DNA of 64,000 nucleotides from G963663315 sp963665165 (GTDB taxonomy: Bacteria; Pseudomonadota; Gammaproteobacteria; Arenicellales; Poriferihabitantaceae), in NCBI GenBank assembly GCA_963665165.1, contig OY761989.1, forward strand, positions 1,984,001 through 2,048,000. The letters run 5' to 3'. The position numbers and the translations under genes were made by a program. Of this stretch, positions 36,055 to 44,827 are shown piece by piece. Below the pieces are notes generated by a model that did no database searches, was not told where the DNA came from, and saw only the letters and a list, made by a program, of their open reading frames with translations. The first letter of the stretch is position 1. Each line of letters opens with the position of its first letter.

Positions 36055-37287
36055 ATGAAAAAAACCCCCCGGCTGAACGAGATTGTCGAATCCTTGTGGC
36101 GTACAGGCGTGGCCGCCGTCCATGGTGAATACGCGGTCAGAAAAGCCCTGCGGGAAGAAGGCATCGGGGAGATCGGGCATCTGGCCGCGGTAGGCAAGGC
36201 GGCTGCGGCGATGTGCCAGGGAGCCGACGGGTTTCTGACCGCACGGTCGAGAGGGTTGCTGGTCACCAAATACAACCATATCGATGACCCGGACCGCTTG
36301 CCGAAAAACATACAGGTCATCGAATCCGCCCATCCCGTCCCCGATCGAAACAGTTTGCTTGCGGGCAGGAAGCTCCTGGATTTTGTTGAATCCATACCGG
36401 AAACAGGCTCCCTGGTCATGCTGGTTTCAGGGGGAGCGTCCGCGCTGGCGGAGCTTCTCCCGGCAAACACGGGACTGGATGAATTGCAACAAGTCACCCG
36501 GAAGTCGATCGCGGACGGCTATGGCATTGACCAGATCAATCGATTCCGTTGCCGGTTGTCGCGCATAAAGGGCGGCAGGTTGTTGCAAAACTTCAAGGGG
36601 CGGCGCGTGACCACCTATGCCCTTTCCGATGTGCCGAACGACGATATCCGCGTCATCGGTTCCGGCATTGGCAGCGACCAGCCGATGCCGGGGGATGATA
36701 TGGATATCCCGGAATCCATCCGGCCGATCTTCGCCAGGGCCGGGGAAACGCGGCAATCGCCGGTGGCTGCGACCGGTTTCGATTACCGGGGGCGAGTAAT
36801 CGCCTCCAACAGTCTGGCCCGCAACGCGGTCGCGGAACAGGCCATGCGGCAAGGCTACCGGGTGATCGTCAACCAGGACCTGAACCGGAACCAGTCCAGC
36901 CAGGAAATCGGGTGGGTCTCAAAAATGATGTCGGAGCAACTGGACAACCCGGACCAGCGAGGTATCTATATCTGGGGCGGCGAGCCGACCATCCGGTTAC
37001 CGGATCATCCAGGTTGCGGAGGCAGGAACCAGCATCTGGCCCTGCTGCTGGCCAGGGCCATCCACGGCATGGACCGTGTCGCGGTGATTGTGGCCGGTAC
37101 CGACGGCACCGATGGACCGACTCCTTATGCAGGCGCGATTGTCGATGGCGGAACCTGGTCAGCGGACGCGCAACAGGCGCTGGAACATGCAGACTCCGGG
37201 ACCTTCCTGAAGAACCGGGGAGCGCTCTTTCACTGCGGGCCAACCGGCGCCAATGTGATGGACCTGGTGGTTGGCCTGAAAACCTGA
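36055..37287 (+). CDS. Glycerate 2-kinase (type 2, MOFRL family)
   Basis: The 410-residue protein has a DUF4147 N-terminal kinase domain (VSGGASALAELL, KGGRLLQNFKGRRVTTYALSD reduced to its core KGGRLL) and a C-terminal MOFRL domain (GGEPTIRLP, GGRNQHLALLLA, GTDGTDGPTPYAGAIVDG). It phosphorylates D-glycerate to 2-phosphoglycerate in glyoxylate or serine-cycle metabolism. A D-2-hydroxyacid dehydrogenase encoded 32 kb upstream could supply glycerate, but that link is only a possibility. The start may extend slightly; ATG at 36055 is used. Confidence 0.88.
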   Translation: MKKTPRLNEIVESLWRTGVAAVHGEYAVRKALREEGIGEIGHLAAVGKAAAAMCQGADGFLTARSRGLLVTKYNHIDDPDRLPKNIQVIESAHPVPDRNSLLAGRKLLDFVESIPETGSLVMLVSGGASALAELLPANTGLDELQQVTRKSIADGYGIDQINRFRCRLSRIKGGRLLQNFKGRRVTTYALSDVPNDDIRVIGSGIGSDQPMPGDDMDIPESIRPIFARAGETRQSPVAATGFDYRGRVIASNSLARNAVAEQAMRQGYRVIVNQDLNRNQSSQEIGWVSKMMSEQLDNPDQRGIYIWGGEPTIRLPDHPGCGGRNQHLALLLARAIHGMDRVAVIVAGTDGTDGPTPYAGAIVDGGTWSADAQQALEHADSGTFLKNRGALFHCGPTGANVMDLVVGLKT

Positions 37288-37304
37288 AACGCGGCGGCGT
37301 TCGA

Positions 37305-38927
37305 TCATATTTCCCGCGCCCGCTCCCGCAGCTTGAATTTCTGGATTTTGCCGGTTGACGTTTTCGGCAGTTCGCAGAACACGACATGTTTGGGCGCCTT
37401 GTAGCGCGCCAGGTTCCGGTAACAGAAGTCGATCACCTGCTGTTGCGTAAGCGTCTTGCCCGGAGCCAGACCCACAAAGGCGCAAGGGCTTTCCCCCCAC
37501 TTCCGATCCGGTCTGGCGACCACCGCGGCCTCGATGATGTCGGGGTGGGCGTACAGGCAATTCTCGATTTCAATCGAGGAAATATTTTCCCCGCCGGAAA
37601 TAATGATGTCCTTCGACCGGTCCTTGAGCTCGATATAGTGGTCTGCATGCATCACGCCGAGATCGCCGGAATGGAACCAGCCCCCGTCGAAAGCCTGCCG
37701 GGTGGCTTCCGGGTTGGACAGATAACCCTTCATCACGATGTTGCCCTGAAACAGGGTTTCCCCCAATTCCGACCCATCCCTGGCTACCGGCGTCATGGAT
37801 TCCGGGTGCATCACGTCGAGACCATCGAGCACAGGATAAGGCACGCCCTGGCGGGCAATCTTGCCAGCGCGGGCCGCCGGGTCGAGCGCTTCCCATTTTG
37901 GTTGACGGGCACAGATCACGGCCGGACCATAGGTTTCCGTCAGTCCGTATGCGTGGGTGACCCTGAACCCCCGGTCCGCCATCTCTTCCAGCACAGAAGC
38001 CGGGGGCGGCGCCGCCGCCGTCATCATGTCGACCGGGTGGTCGAACTCCCGGCGTTCGTCATCCACCGCATGGATCAGCATCCCCATGATGATCGGCGCT
38101 CCGCAAAAATGCGTCACCCGGTAGTCGGCGATCGCGTCAAAGATGGCTTTCGCATTGACCTGCCGCAGGCAGACACTGGTACCGGCTACCGCCGCCAGTG
38201 TCCACGGGAAGCACCAGCCATTGCAATGGAACATCGGCAGTGTCCACAGATAAACCGGGAAGTGCGGCATCTCCCAGCCAATCACGTTGCTGAGCGCATT
38301 CAGGTAAGCGCCGCGGTGATGGTAGACCACTCCCTTGGGGTTGCCGGTGGTGCCGGAGGTATAATTCAGCGAGATCGCGTCCCACTCGTCATCCGGCCAG
38401 TACCCCTCGAAATCAGCGTCCCCCTGTTCGATAAATCCGGACCAGGTCATCGCATGCAGGGAACAGGCAATGCCGGGGACCTCGATTTCCACCACAAACA
38501 ACTTCCTGGTGACTCGCTCCATGACCTGTTTCGCCAATCCTGAATACTCGGCATCCACCATGAATACTTCGGCTTGCCCGTGTTCCAGAATGAATGCAAT
38601 GGTGGCGGCATCGAGTCGGGTATTGATCGCGTTCAGCACGGCGCCGGCCATCGGAATCGCAAAATGCGCTTCCAGGCAGGCTTGCGAATTGGGCGCCAGA
38701 ATCGCCACCGTCCGGTTTTTACCGACTCCCTGTTTGACCAGCGCCGACGCGAGTTTCCTGCAACGATTGGAAACCTCCAGCCATGACGCCCTGGTTGGCC
38801 CGTCGATCACCGCGATACTATCCGGGTAAACCGACGCCGCCCGCTTCAGAAAACTCAACGGAGTCAAGGCGCGATAGTTGGCGGCGCATTTATCGAGGCC
38901 CTGCAGATAGGGATTGTCGTCGTTCAT
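37305..38927 (-). CDS. Acyl-CoA synthetase (AMP-forming)
   Basis: The 540-residue adenylate-forming enzyme shows the AMP-binding P-loop YTSGTTGNPKG, YGLTETYGP, the FHSGDLG-type hinge motif (HSGDLGVMHAD) and the C-terminal catalytic Lys in STGKIQKFKLRE. The overall pattern (FCGAPIIMGMLIHA, YLWTLPMFHCNGW) resembles medium-chain and methylmercaptopropionate-CoA ligase (DmdB) types. No dmdA, dmdC or dmdD gene is nearby, so DMSP use is not shown. It is transcribed divergently from the CoA-binding protein gene. Confidence 0.87.
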   Translation of the reverse strand: MNDDNPYLQGLDKCAANYRALTPLSFLKRAASVYPDSIAVIDGPTRASWLEVSNRCRKLASALVKQGVGKNRTVAILAPNSQACLEAHFAIPMAGAVLNAINTRLDAATIAFILEHGQAEVFMVDAEYSGLAKQVMERVTRKLFVVEIEVPGIACSLHAMTWSGFIEQGDADFEGYWPDDEWDAISLNYTSGTTGNPKGVVYHHRGAYLNALSNVIGWEMPHFPVYLWTLPMFHCNGWCFPWTLAAVAGTSVCLRQVNAKAIFDAIADYRVTHFCGAPIIMGMLIHAVDDERREFDHPVDMMTAAAPPPASVLEEMADRGFRVTHAYGLTETYGPAVICARQPKWEALDPAARAGKIARQGVPYPVLDGLDVMHPESMTPVARDGSELGETLFQGNIVMKGYLSNPEATRQAFDGGWFHSGDLGVMHADHYIELKDRSKDIIISGGENISSIEIENCLYAHPDIIEAAVVARPDRKWGESPCAFVGLAPGKTLTQQQVIDFCYRNLARYKAPKHVVFCELPKTSTGKIQKFKLRERAREI

Positions 38928-39028
38928 CGAAATCTCCAGTCAGTCATTCTCCGAAATATCGGCGGACTGGATTCAAAGCCTGATCTGGTTTAAATTCAGC
39001 CCTGTTGAAATTTATCATAAAGAAAGAG

Positions 39029-39499
39029 ATGACCGACACCCATACCTTGCGGCGAATCCTGATGGACAACAGCACGGTGGCTATTGTCGGCCTTTCCGCG
39101 AAGTGGCACCGCCCCAGCTATTTCGTCGCGAAATACCTGCTGGATCATGGTTTCAGCGTGGTTCCGGTCAACCCCAACTATGACGAGGTGCTCGGACAGA
39201 AATGCTACCCCGACCTGGCCTCGATTCCACACTCCGTCGATATCGTGGATCTGTTTCAACGCCCGCAAACAGCGCCCGGCTATGCCAGACAGGCGGCCGC
39301 CATCGGAGCCAGGGTGCTGTGGCTCCAACTGAGCGTAACCAGCGATGAAGCGCGCAGGATTGCCGAAGACGCCAACCTTGAATTTGTCCAGGACAAATGT
39401 CTCAAGATCGAACACGGGCGCATCTTCGGCGGACTGAATTTCATGGGCGTCGACACAAAAATCATCTCGTCCCGACGCATCAAACAGATCGCCAACTAG
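39029..39499 (+). CDS. CoA-binding domain protein
   Basis: The 156-residue protein has a Rossmann-type CoA-binding fold (VAIVGLSAKWHRPSYFVAKYLL, VVPVNPNYDEVLGQKCYPDL), like YccU and similar small proteins related to the SucD N-terminal domain. A Cys in QDKCLKIEH near the end is conserved in the family. Its role is unknown. The ATG at 39029 follows an AAAGAG ribosome-binding site; the frame opens at a TTG 24 bases upstream. It precedes metY by 38 bases and is often its neighbour. Confidence 0.83.
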   Translation: MTDTHTLRRILMDNSTVAIVGLSAKWHRPSYFVAKYLLDHGFSVVPVNPNYDEVLGQKCYPDLASIPHSVDIVDLFQRPQTAPGYARQAAAIGARVLWLQLSVTSDEARRIAEDANLEFVQDKCLKIEHGRIFGGLNFMGVDTKIISSRRIKQIAN

Positions 39500-39537
39500 C
39501 AATCCCGGCAAACCGGCCTTATCAACCAGACAGACCC

Positions 39538-40824
39538 ATGAGCGACCACGAATTCGAATTCGATACCCTTTGCCTGCATGCGGGTACCCAGCCGGACCCC
39601 GCTACGGGGTCGAGGGCCACACCGATCTACCAGACAGCCTCTTATGTATTCGACGATACCGATCACGCGGCCAGCTTGTTCAACCTGCAAACTTTCGGCA
39701 ATATCTACACGCGCCTGACGAATCCGACCACGGCGATGTTCGAAGAACGAATGGCGGCCCTGGAAGGAGGCCGCGCCGCCGTCGCCGCAAGTACCGGGAT
39801 GGCGGCGCAGATGACCGCGCTCCTGACGATTCTCAAACAGGGCGATGAACTGGTTTCCGCCAGCACATTGTATGGCGGAACCGTGTCCCAGTTCGCAGTC
39901 AACTTCAAGCGCATGGGAATCAGGACCACATTTGTCGATCCCGACGACCCGCGGAATTTCGAACGGGCGATTACCAGCAGAACCAAAGCGTTATACGGAG
40001 AAACCGTAGGAAACCCGAACAATAACGTGCTGGATATCGAACCGATTGCCGAGATTGCCCACGAACACGGACTGCCTTTGGTCATAGACAACACCTTCGC
40101 CTCGCCTTATCTGTGCCGTCCATTCGAACATGGCGCCGACCTGGTGGTCCACTCCGCCACCAAATTCATTTGCGGACACGGCACCTCGATGGGCGGCATC
40201 GTCGTTGAATCCGGAAAGTTCGACTGGGGCAATGGCAATTTCCCGGACATGACCGAACCTTCCGAAGGTTATCACGGTGTCAAGTTCTGGGAGACCTTCG
40301 GTGATTTCGCCTACACCATGAAGGTTCGATGTGAAACCCTGCGGACACTCGGCCCGACCCTGAGCCCGTTCAATTCATTCATGATGCTGCAAGGTCTTGA
40401 AACCCTGCCGGTTCGTATGGACCGGCATGTGGAAAATACCAGAAAGGTGGTCGAATTCCTGAAACAAAGCAAGCGGGTGAACTGGATCAAATATGCCGGA
40501 GACGTCGATAGTCCCTGGTACTCCCTGGCGCAGAAATATCTGCCCAAAGGCGCCGGTTCGGTACTGACTTTCGGCATTGAAGGAGGCCAGAAGGCCGGCG
40601 CGAAATTCATTGAGAGCGTCCAGTTCCTGAGCCACCTGGCTAACATCGGCGACGCCAAGACCCTGGTGATCCACCCCTCCTCCACCACCCATCGCCAACT
40701 GAACGAAGAGGAGCAGATTCAGGCCGGCATCAGCCCGGATATGATCCGGCTCTCCGTGGGACTGGAGTCGGCCAATGATATTATCTGGGATATCGAGCAG
40801 GCGCTGGAAAAATCCCGGCTGTGA
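39538..40824 (+). CDS. metY: O-acetylhomoserine aminocarboxypropyltransferase
   Basis: This 428-residue PLP enzyme of the Cys/Met metabolism family has the internal aldimine Lys in HSATKFICGHG and PLP-site motifs such as YTRLTNPTTAMFEERMAALE and ETVGNPNNNVLDIEPI. The length and the long C-terminal half are typical of MetY rather than the shorter MetB/MetC/MetZ. It makes homocysteine from O-acetylhomoserine and sulfide. The start at 39538 (MSDHEFEFDTLCLHAG) is chosen over the longer frame from 39397. Confidence 0.92.
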   Translation: MSDHEFEFDTLCLHAGTQPDPATGSRATPIYQTASYVFDDTDHAASLFNLQTFGNIYTRLTNPTTAMFEERMAALEGGRAAVAASTGMAAQMTALLTILKQGDELVSASTLYGGTVSQFAVNFKRMGIRTTFVDPDDPRNFERAITSRTKALYGETVGNPNNNVLDIEPIAEIAHEHGLPLVIDNTFASPYLCRPFEHGADLVVHSATKFICGHGTSMGGIVVESGKFDWGNGNFPDMTEPSEGYHGVKFWETFGDFAYTMKVRCETLRTLGPTLSPFNSFMMLQGLETLPVRMDRHVENTRKVVEFLKQSKRVNWIKYAGDVDSPWYSLAQKYLPKGAGSVLTFGIEGGQKAGAKFIESVQFLSHLANIGDAKTLVIHPSSTTHRQLNEEEQIQAGISPDMIRLSVGLESANDIIWDIEQALEKSRL

Positions 40825-40864
40825 TACGGAAATAACCGGGCTGTAATGGAAATAACCGGGCGGA

Positions 40865-41257
40865 TCAGTCGATTCTTTCGAGCGGTACCGGCTGCCGGTC
40901 TTCATTGACCGAAACATAAGTATAGATCGCTTCCGTAACCTTGAGGCGCTCCCGGCGGGCGTGCTTTCTTCGCGCCCAGACCTCGATATGAACCGACAGC
41001 GAGGTGTTTCCGAACCGGGTCACCTCGCAATAGCAACTGACCTGGTCCCCGACGAATACCGGCAGATGAAAGGTCATGCCTTCCACAGCCACCGTCACCA
41101 GACGGCCATGCACAGCATAGCTGGCGCAAATAGCGCCCGCGATGTCCATTTGCGACATGATCCATCCGCCAAATATGTCCCCGCTCGGATTGGCGTCAGC
41201 CGGCATGGCAATGGTACGCAAGGAAGGAGGCTTGTCTGTCAATCGTTTTTCGGTCAT
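40865..41257 (-). CDS. yciA: Acyl-CoA thioesterase, YciA type
   Basis: The protein of about 130 residues has a single hot-dog domain with MPADANPSGDIFGGWIMSQMD, which carries the catalytic Asp-containing motif. Length and motif match E. coli YciA (132 aa), a broad-range acyl-CoA thioesterase. An ATG seven codons upstream (41278) is also possible. The gene lies beside the deoxynucleoside kinase gene in the same direction and close to yciB and yciI. Confidence 0.9.
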   Translation of the reverse strand: MTEKRLTDKPPSLRTIAMPADANPSGDIFGGWIMSQMDIAGAICASYAVHGRLVTVAVEGMTFHLPVFVGDQVSCYCEVTRFGNTSLSVHIEVWARRKHARRERLKVTEAIYTYVSVNEDRQPVPLERID

Positions 41258-41289
41258 TTCTCGTTTTTGCGATCGCATTCGATCAGGTT

Positions 41290-41904
41290 TCAGACATCCG
41301 GGCTGAAATAATGTCGCCCGGGAGGCAGTCTTTCGATCTTCTCAAGCAGCATTTCATAATGTCCGTCATTGTCGGCGAAGTTCAGCTTCTCAGCGTTCAC
41401 CATCAGCAATGTGGAATCACGATAACCGAGAAAATAACGCAGATAAGAATCCACCAGCCGCTCGAGATACGCTCTCTCCATATTCCTCTCGAACAATACC
41501 CCCCTGCGGCGAATTCGACTGATCAACACATCAACCGGCGCCTGCAGGTAAATCACCAGATCGGGAACGGGCGCATCGGTTGCAAGGTTCTGATAAACCT
41601 GTTCATACAGGTCAAGCTCCTCATCATTGAGGGTGACGCGGGCAAACAGAGGGTCTTTGGCCAGCATGAAATCGGACACGCGAACCGGTGAAAACAAGTC
41701 TCCCTGCCTCAGTTCCCTTATTTTCCGGACTCGTTGGAAAAGGAAATAGAGCTGGGTTTGCAGCGCATATTGCCGGGGATTCCTGTAAAAACGCTCCAGA
41801 AAAGGATTTTCCTCCGGTTGCTCGACGACCGGGGTCGCCCCCATGAATTTCGCGATCCTGTGTGCCAGAGTGGTCTTGCCAACCCCGATAGGCCCTTCCA
41901 CCAC
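41290..41904 (-). CDS. Deoxynucleoside kinase (deoxyadenosine/deoxyguanosine type)
   Basis: The roughly 204-residue P-loop kinase shows EGPIGVGKTTLAHRIAKFMG (Walker A), the ERF/DRS-type YLQAPVDVLISRIRRRG segment and the lid arginines RIRRRG. Such kinases phosphorylate purine or pyrimidine deoxynucleosides for salvage. The start is unusual: the only in-frame start codons are GTG at 41902-41904, or the ATA at 41920-41922, which would give the complete first strand I-N-R-N-Y-I-V-V-E-G. AGGAA 7 bases before the GTG supports the GTG, but the usual family start needs five or six more residues. Confidence 0.82.
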   Translation of the reverse strand: MVEGPIGVGKTTLAHRIAKFMGATPVVEQPEENPFLERFYRNPRQYALQTQLYFLFQRVRKIRELRQGDLFSPVRVSDFMLAKDPLFARVTLNDEELDLYEQVYQNLATDAPVPDLVIYLQAPVDVLISRIRRRGVLFERNMERAYLERLVDSYLRYFLGYRDSTLLMVNAEKLNFADNDGHYEMLLEKIERLPPGRHYFSPDV

Positions 41905-42010
41905 GATGTAATTCCTGTTTATTTTTCCTGCCTCTGTTTATGACGTGGTTGTTTACTTCACTATGCCCGAATCCGTATACTTTCGCGCTGGATTCCCCTT
42001 CCGAAGACCC

Positions 42011-42571
42011 ATGAAATTATTATTCGATCTGTTTCCGTTACTGATCTTTTTTGCCGCATTCAAATTTTACGATATTTTTATCGCCACTGCGGCGGCAATT
42101 ATCGCCACATTTATCCAGGTCGGGATATTCTGGACAAAACATCGCCGATTTGAAACCATTCATATCGTCACCCTGGCCATTATCACCCTGTTCGGCGGAC
42201 TCACGATCCTGCTCAAGGACGACATCTTCATCAAATGGAAACCGACCATCGTCAACTGGCTGTTCTCCGGAGTCATCGTCAGCATGCTGCTGTTCTCCAG
42301 AAAATCGGCGCTGGAATTCGTAATGGGCAAACAGATCAACCTGCCGGGACCGGTCTGGCGCAAGCTGAACTGGGCCTGGGCCACCTTTTTCCTGGTTCTG
42401 GGCGGGCTGAACCTGTACGTCGCCTTTTACTACAACCTGGACGCCGATCCCGAAGTCCGGACCGCGGCGTGGGTCAATTTCAAAGTATTCTGGCTGTTCG
42501 GACTCACCCTGGCATTCGCCGTGGCGCAAATGTTCTTCATCAGCAAACATATCCAACTGACCGAAAAATAA
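42011..42571 (+). CDS. yciB: Inner membrane-spanning protein YciB (septation protein A)
   Basis: The 186-residue protein has five membrane segments and starts MKLLFDLFPLLIFFAAFKFY, the YciB start. Later features FWTKHRRFETIHI and QINLPGPVWRKLNWAWA are typical. YciB affects cell-envelope integrity and septation. The frame is open from 41945, but the ATG at 42011 fits the family. It is adjacent to yciI and divergent from the kinase, a variant of the yciABC order. Confidence 0.94.
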   Translation: MKLLFDLFPLLIFFAAFKFYDIFIATAAAIIATFIQVGIFWTKHRRFETIHIVTLAIITLFGGLTILLKDDIFIKWKPTIVNWLFSGVIVSMLLFSRKSALEFVMGKQINLPGPVWRKLNWAWATFFLVLGGLNLYVAFYYNLDADPEVRTAAWVNFKVFWLFGLTLAFAVAQMFFISKHIQLTEK

Positions 42572-42576
42572 AGACC

Positions 42577-42876
42577 ATGTATTACACTATCTATGCAACC
42601 GATGCCGACAACAGCCTGGAAAACCGCATGACCGCCCGACCGGCCCATGTCGAACGCCTGAAAGCGCTGGTCGAACAGGGCCGCCTCCTGGCAGCCGGAC
42701 CTCACCCCTCAATTGATACCGAAGACCCCGGCAACGCCGGATTCACCGGCAGCCTGATCATCGCCGAATTCGATTCCCTCGAAGACGCCGAAAACTGGGC
42801 CAACGACGACCCCTACGTAACGGTAGGCGTCTACGCAAAAGTGGAAGTCAAGCCCTGGAAGAAAGTACTGCCGTGA
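42577..42876 (+). CDS. yciI: YciI-like protein
   Basis: The 99-residue protein has the ferredoxin-like YCII domain with ARPAHVERLKALVEQGRLL and a conserved His and AAGPHP, plus FDSLEDAENWANDDPY. It may bind a small molecule; no reaction is proven for most members. Its ATG lies five bases after the yciB stop, so both are translated from one message. The start is the ATG in frame with the longer but unsupported frame at 42235. Confidence 0.92.
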   Translation: MYYTIYATDADNSLENRMTARPAHVERLKALVEQGRLLAAGPHPSIDTEDPGNAGFTGSLIIAEFDSLEDAENWANDDPYVTVGVYAKVEVKPWKKVLP

Positions 42877-42971
42877 TGGTGCGGTTGGGCCAAGCTGGTG
42901 GTGCGGCCCTGATGGTTCAGGTTCGCCCGGCCTGAAGCCCGGGAAAGCGAATGAATCAACTGTCGAGCCTG

Positions 42972-42977
42972 TATAAT
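42972..42977 (+). promoter_or_regulatory. Possible -10 element upstream of the Clp-fold protease gene
   Basis: TATAAT occurs 45 bases before the ATG at 43022, followed by GGGG and a T run. No good -35 is seen at the 17-base distance, so this would be a weak or activator-dependent promoter. The AT-rich spacer begins here, at the edge of the accessory region. Confidence 0.4.
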
Positions 42978-43021
42978 GCGGGGTTTTTTAGTTTAATGAC
43001 AAGGCAATCGGGAAAAGAAAA

Positions 43022-43933
43022 ATGGAAGGAATAAACGTAGATGAACTCACCCATGCAGCGCTTATCAGCATGAATGCAGAAGTGGGTAAATTAATGAAAG
43101 GAGACTGTATCTTCATAAATTGCGGCATATTGCCACCACTGGATGACCAGTTCAGGATTGTCATCGAAGATATACTGGATACCAAAGATAATGAAGACGT
43201 CAAGAGTAATGATAAACATCTTATCGTAATGCTTGAAACGAATGGCGGCTATATGGAAACAGTTGAAAGATTGGTTTCAGTGATGCGATTTCATTATGAC
43301 AAGGTTTCCTTTGTCGTTCCAAATTACGCTTATTCAGCCGGAACAGTATTGGCTCTGTCTGGCGATACTATTTATATGGATTATTATTCGGTTTTAGGTC
43401 CAATAGATCCGCAGTATCAGGATTCAACGGGGAAGGAACTATTGCCAGGGATCGGTTATTTAATCAAATATAAAGAGCTGATTAAGGAAATTAACGATCC
43501 GGGCTCAGATTCTAAAGCAGAGTTAGCATATTTAGTGCACAATTTTGATCCGGGCAGGCTATTTCATATCGAACAAGGTATTGATCATGGTAGAGCCCTG
43601 ATTACAGAATGGCTTCCAAAATACAAATTTAAGGACTGGAAACGAACAGAATCCAAAAAGAAACCAGTTACAATAAGCTTGAAAAAGGCACGAGCGAGGC
43701 GAATAGCAAAGGTTTTGGGGGATGCACGAAAATGGCATTCCCACGGACGCGGCATACCGATGAAAGAACTTTCTGGGCCATCAATTAAATTAAAAATAGA
43801 TGATTTTGGCAAAAACGAAGAACTAAATGCGGCAATCAGGCATTATCGCGGCTTGTGTGTAGATTATTATTCGATAAAATCAGGCATAGCAGGTTATATT
43901 CATTCGCCACGAGGTTTAAGACGGATTTCATGA
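43022..43933 (+). CDS. Clp-fold serine protease (SDH type)
   Basis: The 303-residue protein has a ClpP/SppA-like core without a signal peptide. NGGYMETVERLV supplies the oxyanion glycine region, AYSAGTVLALS includes the predicted nucleophile Ser105, and GPIDPQ follows, as in the SDH family of Clp-fold proteinases. Asp and His of the presumed triad are later in the sequence (HNFDPGRLFHIEQGIDHG). The rest is a helical domain ending ISPRGLRRIS-like. Its stop overlaps the next ATG (ATGA). Base composition is AT-richer than the flanking core genes, suggesting transfer. Confidence 0.72.
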   Translation: MEGINVDELTHAALISMNAEVGKLMKGDCIFINCGILPPLDDQFRIVIEDILDTKDNEDVKSNDKHLIVMLETNGGYMETVERLVSVMRFHYDKVSFVVPNYAYSAGTVLALSGDTIYMDYYSVLGPIDPQYQDSTGKELLPGIGYLIKYKELIKEINDPGSDSKAELAYLVHNFDPGRLFHIEQGIDHGRALITEWLPKYKFKDWKRTESKKKPVTISLKKARARRIAKVLGDARKWHSHGRGIPMKELSGPSIKLKIDDFGKNEELNAAIRHYRGLCVDYYSIKSGIAGYIHSPRGLRRIS

Positions 43934-44127
43934 AAAACAATTGTGAACGTAAGGCGGGGGAAACAACGAACCCATACGAGAAGATTTTTGATGATGCTAA
44001 TCGAATGCTTAAGCAAATGGGCGATTTTGGTTATCTTCGTGACTTACCGGAAGATCACAACAAAGAAGCAGCGAGCATTCCATTTCCCTATGGGAGCCAC
44101 GAAATCAAACCATATAATTACGGTTGA
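43930..44127 (+). CDS. Small protein overlapping the Clp-fold protease gene
   Basis: The 65-residue protein is soluble, acidic and hydrophilic, with NPYEKIFDDANRMLKQMGDF as the most regular helix. Its ATG overlaps the protease stop by four bases, which is strong evidence that it is a real co-translated partner. I do not recognise the family. It could be a substrate, inhibitor or adaptor of the protease, but nothing in the sequence decides this. Confidence 0.55.
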   Translation: MKNNCERKAGETTNPYEKIFDDANRMLKQMGDFGYLRDLPEDHNKEAASIPFPYGSHEIKPYNYG

Positions 44128-44243
44128 AATCAGACCAGCTTCTGGCTATCGTCGAACATCAATCCACAACATGAGGGCTTTTTGCAATCATGGCTGATAC
44201 AAGGGTCCAGAGTTTGGTGGAAAAGTGAATAAGATGTGAGTGG

Positions 44244-44627
44244 ATGCCAGAGCACTATCGCAAGCGATTTTCAAAGAAGAAAGTCCAACTGACATCTGGA
44301 GGTTGCTTCGAGTTCGATGCTGTCAGCCCTGATGACAAAATCGTGGCCAACATTTCCACAAGCAGCGTAAAGACAAAAAATGGCAAACATGCCTCCGGCA
44401 AAGTAACGAAGGTACGCTCCGACATCTATTTTCTCCTTCTCGCGAATGCCGAACGTACCTTGATGCTGTTAACGGAACGGGACATGCATAGTTGGTGGAA
44501 GGGTGAGTCGGAGAATGGCCGGGTTCCAGACTCAATTGAGTTCTTCCATGTTGAAATTCCGGCAGAGCTGATCTGGCAGTTACGAGACTCGCGTCAAACA
44601 GCATCCCGTGAGGTCAGTCCTCCCTGA
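44244..44627 (+). CDS. Hypothetical protein, possible PD-(D/E)XK-like fold
   Basis: The 127-residue protein has FEFDAVSPDDKIVANISTSS near its start, which faintly resembles the E...D...xxK core of PD-(D/E)XK nuclease-like folds. Later it has the strand-rich FLLLANAERTLMLLTERD and PDSIEFFHVEIPAELIWQL. The expected catalytic Lys is replaced by Ser/Thr in NISTS, so it may be inactive or a different fold. The nearest upstream gene is the small partner protein. The assignment is weak; the gene itself is likely. Confidence 0.45.
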   Translation: MPEHYRKRFSKKKVQLTSGGCFEFDAVSPDDKIVANISTSSVKTKNGKHASGKVTKVRSDIYFLLLANAERTLMLLTERDMHSWWKGESENGRVPDSIEFFHVEIPAELIWQLRDSRQTASREVSPP

Positions 44628-44720
44628 ATACCATAATGAGCACAGTCCTTCATTTTGAAGACCCGTTCGCAACGTCCCCGCGCTTGTGGCGAGTAACCCG
44701 CTCTGCATTATCATTGGCTA

Positions 44721-44757
44721 GGCAGCAAAACCCAGACTTTAAGGTATTTCTTTTGGC
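44721..44757. repeat. Diverged ~40-bp dispersed repeat, copy 1
   Basis: The stretch from GGCAGCAAAACCCAGACTTT onward to TTTTGGCT is similar to 46604-46639 (roughly 30 of 36 matching bases by eye). In copy 2 the ends form an inverted repeat AGCCAAAA/TTTTGGCT. Here it lies at the end of the dnaQ-like fragment. The kind of element is not known. Confidence 0.4.
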
Positions 44758-44822
44758 TTCTTGGGTAAATCTTTATCGATTTCCAACCACTTTTCATGGT
44801 TGGTCAACTCTTGTACCTGAAT
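44742..44822 (-). pseudogene. Fragment resembling the 3' end of dnaQ
   Basis: On the minus strand this reads VQELTNHEKWLEIDKDLPKK, matching the DnaQ tail VEELTDHEKWLELLRKE encoded at about 50840-50885. At nucleotide level about 28 of 36 bases agree. It has no start codon of its own and ends in TAA at 44739. It is in the same orientation as dnaQ and 6 kb away. A duplicated dnaQ 3' end left by insertion of the intervening DNA is the simplest reading; a chance match seems unlikely. Confidence 0.5.
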
Positions 44823-44827
44823 GAAGC

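Noticed and set aside
37386..38543. 385-codon plus-strand frame opposite the acyl-CoA synthetase
   Set aside because: It has no recognisable domain and overlaps the clear AMP-binding enzyme.
39500..39537. SAM or other riboswitch before metY
   Set aside because: The spacer is only 38 bases, too short for a known riboswitch fold.
44636..44824. 62-codon frame opposite the dnaQ-like fragment
   Set aside because: It shows no similarity or ribosome binding site and coincides with the repeat and fragment.
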